Under the pieces are notes generated by a model, which was not told the DNA's origin, did not search any database, and saw only the letters and a program-made list of their open reading frames with translations. Shown piece after piece: positions 57,901 to 64,000 of a stretch of 64,000 bases of DNA (within the stretch, counting starts at the first letter, position 1; the number at the start of each line of letters is the position of its first letter). The DNA is from Dactylonectria macrodidyma. Its lineage: Eukaryota; Ascomycota; Sordariomycetes; Hypocreales; Nectriaceae. The position numbers and the translations under genes were made by a program. Location of the stretch: contig JAGMUV010000002.1 in NCBI GenBank assembly GCA_020744425.1, positions 62,001-126,000 on the forward strand. The letters run 5' to 3'.

Positions 57901-60900
57901 ACTTACTAGCTTACTTCTTGCATAAGCTTAGGGGCTCTAAGATATAATATATAACTCCTAATACTAAAATGCTAGCTATTCTAAAAGCATACTGAATATA
58001 GAGACATTACTTAGCCTATATATAGTTAATTACTACTATTATAACTGACTACCTTAATTATAGCTACCTAGCTAATAAAGCAAAGCTATTAGCTAAATAA
58101 GCTAATACTCTTAATAAGATCGCTCTTTATAACTTTAAGATAATATATTAATCAGGCTACTGAAACCCAGCAAATAGCCTATCTAGAAGACCTAACTTTA
58201 AAGCATTAGCTTAAGATAAGTTAACCTAGCTAGAATAGCTAGATGACTTTCTAAAGCGCTTCAGACTATTAACTATCAACCCATACCTAAGCAAGCAACC
58301 TGTCTATAAGGACTTATTTAAAGAGAGAATAGAAAAGCCATTAAGCAAGTAATCCAATTATAAAGACTTACTTAAGTAATAAGAGGAAGCAGGAGAAATA
58401 ATAAAGAGCGAGCAACCTAGTTATAAGAACTTAGCTTAATATTACTACACTCCTATCATTATTATATTAAAGCAGAACTCTAGATAGAGCTATACTACTA
58501 ATATGCTGCTAGCTACTAAGAGTAATGCTAAAAAACCAGTCCTTAAGCTTAAGGAAGAAACCTTTACTAAAGCAATTCTAAAAGCTTAAAAACAAGAGAA
58601 TGCTTATAAATACTAATATAAAAGCAAGAGTAAACTCTATTAAAAAACAACTAGATAGAGAGCTAGTAATAACTAGCTACTTTACTAGTCTAGAAGAGTC
58701 TATATCTTAAGACCTATAAAAACAGAACTACTCTTACTATTCTATAATAATCTAATAGCTAAATACTAGAAAGCTACTAGGACTTTAAAAAGGATTGCTT
58801 ATAACTACTTTTAATTAAATATAAAATATAATATCTAATATTATATATAAACTTATAACTTATACTAAAGAACTAAGGCAAGATACTATTTACTTTATAG
58901 TAAGCTAGCTATATTACTAGTACTAAACTGACCCTAAGTAGAAATTAGTATAGATATAATTATCGATTTACCTCTTTATAAGATAAGAGTAAAAAGTTAT
59001 AACTCGATTCTAGTAATTATTAATAGACTAATAAAGACTAGCCTATATATACTAACTATAAAGAAGTTAATAAGCAATATACTAATTACGATTTTCTTAA
59101 AAAAAGTATTTACTAACTACAGACTCCTAGAGGGAATTATATTAAATCGAGGCTCTATTTTTACTAATAGTTTCTAATATTCTTTCTACTATTTACTAAG
59201 TTCTAAGTAGTGACTTAGTATTGCTTATTACTCTTAAATAAATAGTTAAATAGAGTGCTAGAACTAGCTAATTAAATACTATCTTAGAGCCTTTTATAAC
59301 TAAGAGTAGTCAGACTGAGTAGAAAAGCTCCTATAAGCATAATTCGCATATAATATAGCTATGTATATAAGTATCTAAGTATCCGCAGTAGAAACGCTAC
59401 TTAGTTATAACTTATGAGGACCGGGAGTCTTATTAATACCTAAAGAAAAGCCAAACCTAAGAGGCATAAAAAGAGCAAAATAAATAAGGGATATATAAGA
59501 AAGAGCCTAATAACTCCTTATTCGCAGCTAAAAAGCTTAAACAAAGTAATATAACTAGAAAAGATAACTAATTAAGTTTAAAGTTAGAGACTGGGTTATG
59601 ATCTTAATAAAAAATATCAACTTATAGTAACCTAGCCCTAAGCTAGTACTTAAATATATTAGTCCTTACTAGGTTAAAAAGATTATTAAATTATATAGAC
59701 TAATTATAAAGGTCCGCCTCCTATTAATAGTTAAAATATATAATATCTTTAATATATCTACTTTAGAACTATATAATAGCCATAATAGAGCACTTAAAGA
59801 GCTAGTAAACTACTTATAGTTAAAAGAACAGACTTATAAAATCAATAAAATCCTAAACTACTAAGGATTAAAAGTATAAAGAAAATATTTAATTAAATAA
59901 AAAGGTTATAATAATAGTAATAATAGCTAAGTACTAGCTAAGGACTTTATAAATACTAGTTTAATAGTAATATATAAAGAGTAAATTATAAAGAGTTAAG
60001 GTTTATTTTTTTATACTAAGTTTAATATAAAAACTATCTTTTATTAATAAAGTCCTAAAAAATTCTAAAAGCTTATTAGTAAAAAGCTAGAGATATACTA
60101 AAGATAAGAAGCTCCTAAGTAATATAAGGTCAGACCGCTTATTTATTATTAGTATTCATAGCTGCCTCCTCTTCTATAGTAAGGAGAGTAAGGTTAGAAT
60201 ACTGGCGAGTAGAAGCGCAAGGAAGAGTTTAATTGTTCTAAAAACTAGTTAGTAAGGTGCGTAATATTAGCAAAGCATAAAAGACATATTATAATTATAA
60301 AGATATAAATAAAAGACTTAATAGTACTAATAAGAGAGTAGAGCGAGTTAGCTATATCTAGACAAATATGACAGTTATAAGTAATAATAGCCTAATAATA
60401 CTATTACTTAGTAATAGCGCAGTTAGCTTTAGTATAAGTAGTAATAATACTAGACTTAAACTTTATTACTTATAAGGCCTTATAGGCTTATAATTAGATA
60501 TTAAGTAGGTCTTTAAATAGTAATTAGTAAGCACTTAGATAGATAAGAGTAAGAGATATATATATTAGTATAGCTATATATAGAATGCTTACTAAAGAGA
60601 GCAGTCAGATTATTATACTCTTTATTAATAAGAAGGCATAGCTTATTAAGGCTATAATAGTAAGAGTATTTATTAGTATCTACTAATATACTAGTCAGAA
60701 GCTATAGAAATACTAAAGGAGAAAGAGATATATATAAGCAGTAGATTTATAATAGATATAAGAGGATAGGAATATAGCAGCCCGTGCTGCTTAAGTAGAT
60801 AAGCAGTAGTAATAGGCTATAAGACAGATAGTAATACTATAGTGAGTTAGTAAGGCAATACTAGTAAAGAGAAGGAAGAATATATATAATACTAGATAAA

Positions 60901-61673
60901 GACACTAGCTGCTTACTACTATGCATAGGATAAGCGCTAGAACAGAGATCAGCAGCTAGTTACTAGTAAAATACTAAATAACTTACTGCTCTTCGGGTTT
61001 TATAGAAGGGGAAGAGCTAGGCTCTGGAGAGGGCTCCAGAGCTAGCTAGAGCGGCTAGGGCACTGGAGGGTTTTAGAGCCCTTAGTTTTGACTTCAGCTT
61101 AGGCTTTAGTTTCATATAAAAAGGCATGCTAAAAACAATCAGTTAGTAAGCAATAGGCAAGAAGGTAGAGTAATAGAAGAAAGAATATATATAAAAAGCT
61201 CTTAAAGCAGACTTAAGAGATTAAATTACTACAATTATTAGTTAAGACACTAAAGAAATACTAACATATACTAGAATAAGGAAATATATATAGAAAGTAC
61301 TAAAAGCAATAATAAAAAGATTAAGACTATTATAATCATTAGTCAAGGCACTAGTAAGAAAATAGCGAGGCAGTAATATAGAAGGGCGAGGGGCACTTAT
61401 ACTAATAGATTAATAAGAGGCTGAAAAAAGAAGAAAAAGAGGAAATTAAAAAGTAAAAGAAATCAGACCTTTATACCTAAGGATAGCAGCCTACGGCCGG
61501 CCGCCAGCTAGCAATAGCTATAAATCACTATTAGCAGACTGTCAACCGGCGCAGTACACCGGAAAGGTAGAGATAGCCAGTAAAAGTGGGTCTTTAGCAG
61601 ACGCCTAGCCATATAAGAGCCACAGCCTCATAACAGGGCCTCGAGGGCGAGGCCTTGATTAATGGAGGCAGCC

Positions 61674-61865
61674 TGTCACGTACCCCGGAGGTAGCACCGG
61701 CGTGCCCCGGGCGACTTACTAGTAAAGCACCTAACGGAGGCATTTATAGCGGACCTAGGCCCTAGAATAGAGGGCCAGAGATTAATCTTATACCTACATG
61801 ACCCCTACCAGTGACCCTACAGCTAGTGACCTGCGTCTCTCACTCTTCTCAATAGGCATCTCACA
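61674..61865 (+). repeat. 3' LTR of the chromovirus
   Basis: The 192-bp LTR begins TGTCACGTACCCCGG and ends GGCATCTCACA. It is followed by TGTTG, repeating the five bases before the 5' LTR. Confidence 0.93.
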
Positions 61866-62158
61866 TGTTGTTAGATTGCGCAGTGACGCTGAGTGCACTT
61901 GATAAAAAGTGGTTGTTATTGTTCTGATTGTAATTATTCTTAATTTTTAATAAACGTGAAAGCCCTCATTTATACTTCAATATGAGCCTGAGTCCTACGA
62001 AGTCGCCACCATCTAGGACTTCTTTTAGAGTTTGTCATGACATCAGGGTCGTGAAGTCGAGGGGGAAACCTCAATCCTTCCAACATGGCCACCTAGCTCA
62101 AGTCCCCTCGCCGATACCCTTGTGCATTTACGAGAGGGAGGAATGCCGGAATGATGAC
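61866..62158. other. 3' flank of the rhamnosidase gene
   Basis: Contains the right-hand target duplication of the chromovirus and then the downstream region of the minus-strand rhamnosidase gene, including AT-rich sequence near 61925-61955 that could serve polyadenylation. No gene is seen. Confidence 0.45.
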
Positions 62159-64000
62159 CTAGGCAACTATCGTAGTGTTGAAGGTATGTGTGCCGGAGGG
62201 GACAGTGTAGATTGCGTAGCCATTATCGGTACCAACAAACTTGGCACGGTGGGAGGCTTGTACAGCACCTTTGGCTGGTACACGCACCTCCGCCTTGGTG
62301 TTGGCCGGAACCGTCACGGCCAGGGTGAAGGCGCCCCTGGCTGTCCTTTTCCACTTGCTGCGGGCCTCACCCCTCAGGGTCTGGTAGGTCCCCGCGGCGC
62401 TCTCGATGTCGCCGACCGGCTTGGGCTGGTAGACGAGCCGGTCCTCCCACGCGGAGCTGAGGCTGCTCAGGGCGGTTGGGCGAATGCCCGCGACGCCGGC
62501 GTGGAACCACTCGTCGATCTGGGCAAGGATCATGTGGTTCTTGGACGCGCTGCGGCTCCATTCCTCGCCGATGGTGGTAAAACCGCCCGGGTTAGCCTCG
62601 GTCGGGGCCATGAAGTAGCCGTAGCTGGGCCTATCGTTCTGCTGCAGTGCTGCCCAGAGCACGTCGTCGCGGTCACCGGCCGACAGCGCTCGCACGATCG
62701 GGCCCATGCCGATAGTGCCACCACTGAGGTGCGGCCCCCGCCCGTCGCTCGAAGGGTAGTCGTATGCGAGCTCGACCAGGCCATCGAGGACTTGCTTGCG
62801 GCGCAGGTCAGGCACCAGCCCGGCATCCAGAGCCAAAGCCTGCGCGGCCTGGGTAGCGTTGCTGGTGCCGTTGTTGCCGGTGTTGGTGTAGAGGCCGCTG
62901 GCGTCGCTGTAGAAGGCGTCGTTGAAGGCATCGCGGATCTCGCCGGCCAGTCTCGTGTAGCGGTCGGCGTCGGCTGTATGCCCGGTGATGTTGGACATGC
63001 GGGCCATGGCTCTGATGGTGAGATAATAGCCATAGGTGCCGGTGATGCGGCCCGAGGTCTGACTGTCGTCCTCGACCCAGTCGGCGAGGGCCGCGTTGAC
63101 GATGTGTCCTTGGACCTTCTCGCGCTGGATGTAGTCGACAAAAGCTGTCATACGGTCGTAGTAGGCCGCCATGACCGTCGTATCGCCGTACAAGTCGTGC
63201 AGCAGGGAGGGGACGAGCACGATGGCGTCGCCCCAGTTGATCTCGTCGCCGAAGCGGCCGCTGTATCCCCAATCGTAGACAGGCGTCTTGAGGGCGACGT
63301 TGCCGGCCATCGACGTGTCCGCGACGGACTGGCCCTCAGCCAAGTGCCGGATTGTGGTGCGCAGGAAGGCGGACAGGTGGAAGTTGCGGAAGATGGCGCC
63401 CATGGGCATGGTGTAGTCGGCCGGATACGAGAGCTTCTCGCGGCCCGGGCAGTCGGTGAAGACCGACATAATGTTGGCCGCGAATGAGTACCGCACCATC
63501 TTATGGATGCGGTTGAGGCGAGCGTCTGACGAGGTAAAGGTGCCGGCGACGGGGACGTCTGCTTGTAGGCGCAGCCCGGTGACCAGGTCCCGGCTGGGCC
63601 GGAAGCCGTCGGGCAGGCCGGTGACCTGGACCCACTGCATGCCGAAGTAGTTGAACTCGGGGCGCCAGGTTTCACCGCCAGCGCGGCCCGCGGTGGTGTA
63701 GGTGTTGAATATGTCGCTGCCACGAGACCCAGCACCCAGCGACGCTTGGTCAACGGTGCCGTTGGCTACGAGGGACTCGGCGGGTGCCACCTTGACGGTG
63801 ATGCCGGCAGGCAGCTCGGGGAGTTTGAGGAGGGGCCAGCCGGCAATGTTCTGGCCGAAGTCGAACACCCACGTGCCGAGAGCCGGGTTGGTGACCGACA
63901 CCGGGATGAAGCGCTCCCGGACCTTGACGGGCTCGGCGGCGCGGGCGACCAGCTTCGTGGCGAGGTTGGGCGGAGGCGCAAGGCCGGCTGCGACCCAGCC
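62159..64000 (-). CDS. GH78 alpha-L-rhamnosidase, 5' part outside the window
   Basis: The frame is open from the window edge (64000) to TAG at 62159, so about 613 C-terminal residues are visible and the start lies beyond the window. An ATG-like start at 63901 is really GTG inside the gene. The product would release L-rhamnose from plant glycosides or pectin side chains. The visible part opens in the beta-sandwich region (WVFDFGQNIAGWPLL, then FNYFGMQWVQVTG). The alpha/alpha-barrel domain has DCPGREKLSYPAD near 63454. In it the Asp, the Glu five residues on and the Asp twelve residues on match the DCP.RE..GD pattern of characterised GH78 enzymes. INWGDAIVLVPSLL and the TTIGEEW segment, with a candidate catalytic Glu, follow. 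It is GC-rich, without introns or stops in this part, and apparently functional. Secretion cannot be judged without the N-terminus. Confidence 0.9.
   Translation of the reverse strand, partial: GWVAAGLAPPPNLATKLVARAAEPVKVRERFIPVSVTNPALGTWVFDFGQNIAGWPLLKLPELPAGITVKVAPAESLVANGTVDQASLGAGSRGSDIFNTYTTAGRAGGETWRPEFNYFGMQWVQVTGLPDGFRPSRDLVTGLRLQADVPVAGTFTSSDARLNRIHKMVRYSFAANIMSVFTDCPGREKLSYPADYTMPMGAIFRNFHLSAFLRTTIRHLAEGQSVADTSMAGNVALKTPVYDWGYSGRFGDEINWGDAIVLVPSLLHDLYGDTTVMAAYYDRMTAFVDYIQREKVQGHIVNAALADWVEDDSQTSGRITGTYGYYLTIRAMARMSNITGHTADADRYTRLAGEIRDAFNDAFYSDASGLYTNTGNNGTSNATQAAQALALDAGLVPDLRRKQVLDGLVELAYDYPSSDGRGPHLSGGTIGMGPIVRALSAGDRDDVLWAALQQNDRPSYGYFMAPTEANPGGFTTIGEEWSRSASKNHMILAQIDEWFHAGVAGIRPTALSSLSSAWEDRLVYQPKPVGDIESAAGTYQTLRGEARSKWKRTARGAFTLAVTVPANTKAEVRVPAKGAVQASHRAKFVGTDNGYAIYTVPSGTHTFNTTIVA

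Larger units (their letters stand above)
54748..61865 (+). mobile_element. Ty3/gypsy chromovirus, full-length, RIP-dead
   Basis: The 7118-bp element has 192-bp LTRs and the target duplication TGTTG (54743-54747, 61866-61870). With RIP stops read through, the plus strand gives Gag (about 55380-55562, SELLGFLTTLKTIFELNSND) and protease (DLGSNKTLVN near 56380, D-S-G changed). Reverse transcriptase covers about 56880-57480 (YIDNILIFS near 57395, family YIDDILIFS). RNase H runs from about 57770 to 58170 with a decayed NPADSLSRRPN linker. Integrase lies at about 58680-59360 and a chromodomain at about 59830-59985 (YLIKQKGYNN). Chromodomains tether such elements to heterochromatin. About 1.7 kb after the chromodomain (60000-61673) has no recognised content. 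It cannot encode functional protein now. Confidence 0.93.

Noticed and set aside
61982..63487. 501-codon plus-strand open frame
   Set aside because: It lies antisense to the GH78 gene. Its composition (Val/Gly/Ala/Asp-rich, no domain) is the usual shadow of a GC-rich gene, and the opposite strand has clear catalytic motifs.

Overview
The window comes from a filamentous ascomycete. The genes have short GT..AG introns of 56-84 nt, and there are HET-domain, GMC-oxidoreductase and Ostalpha/DUF300 genes. The repeats carry the signature of repeat-induced point mutation (RIP): C-to-T and G-to-A changes, TpA excess, and CAA/CAG/TGG/CGA codons turned into stops. This is a compartmentalised, probably accessory or subtelomeric region: transposon blocks with almost no open frames alternate with small gene islands. 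All family assignments were made by reading translations by eye; nothing was searched.

Layout. (1) 1-37245 is a nested transposon block. A solo LTR (family A, 547 bp, 5-bp target duplication) lies at 1866-2412. A second family-A LTR starts at 11482 and ends at 37245. It is the likely 3' LTR of a plus-strand Ty3/gypsy chromovirus (RNase H, integrase and chromodomain remnants, 7690-10940) and is split by two insertions only 19 bp apart. The first is a degraded minus-strand Ty1/copia element (11670-31110). It contains a 12.8-kb minus-strand Ty3/gypsy element (16911-29725) and, in its right LTR, a 1.08-kb unclassified element (29865-30941). The second is an intact, un-RIPed Ty1/copia element (31135-36900) with identical 251-bp LTRs, a half-tRNA primer site and a 1644-aa polyprotein. 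A RIP-mutated, inverted copy of the 1.08-kb element lies at 6569-7665, and two Tc1/mariner-like MITEs sit in the chromovirus remnant.
(2) 37246-48170 is a gene island: an intact HET-domain gene (+), a solo LTR, a MITE, a large multi-pass membrane protein gene (-), a four-exon Ostalpha/DUF300 transporter-like gene (+), a RIP-stopped unknown ORF and a fragment resembling the C-terminal part of HET proteins.
(3) 48171-51403 is a degraded hAT DNA transposon with an exact 8-bp target duplication.
(4) 51836-54321 holds a GMC oxidoreductase pseudogene with RIP-type stops and a smaller minus-strand pseudogene.
(5) 54748-61865 is a complete but RIP-dead Ty3/gypsy chromovirus with 192-bp LTRs and a 5-bp target duplication.
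(6) 62159-64000 is the 3' part of a GH78 alpha-L-rhamnosidase gene (-) that runs off the window.

The genes do not form an obvious biosynthetic cluster. HET genes, family-specific membrane proteins, decayed oxidoreductases and layered transposons are typical of fast-evolving fungal accessory chromatin. The strongest result is the nested insertion history: each target duplication is visible, and the empty site of both insertions survives in the solo LTR at 1866-2412. No RNA gene, CRISPR array or origin was recognised.
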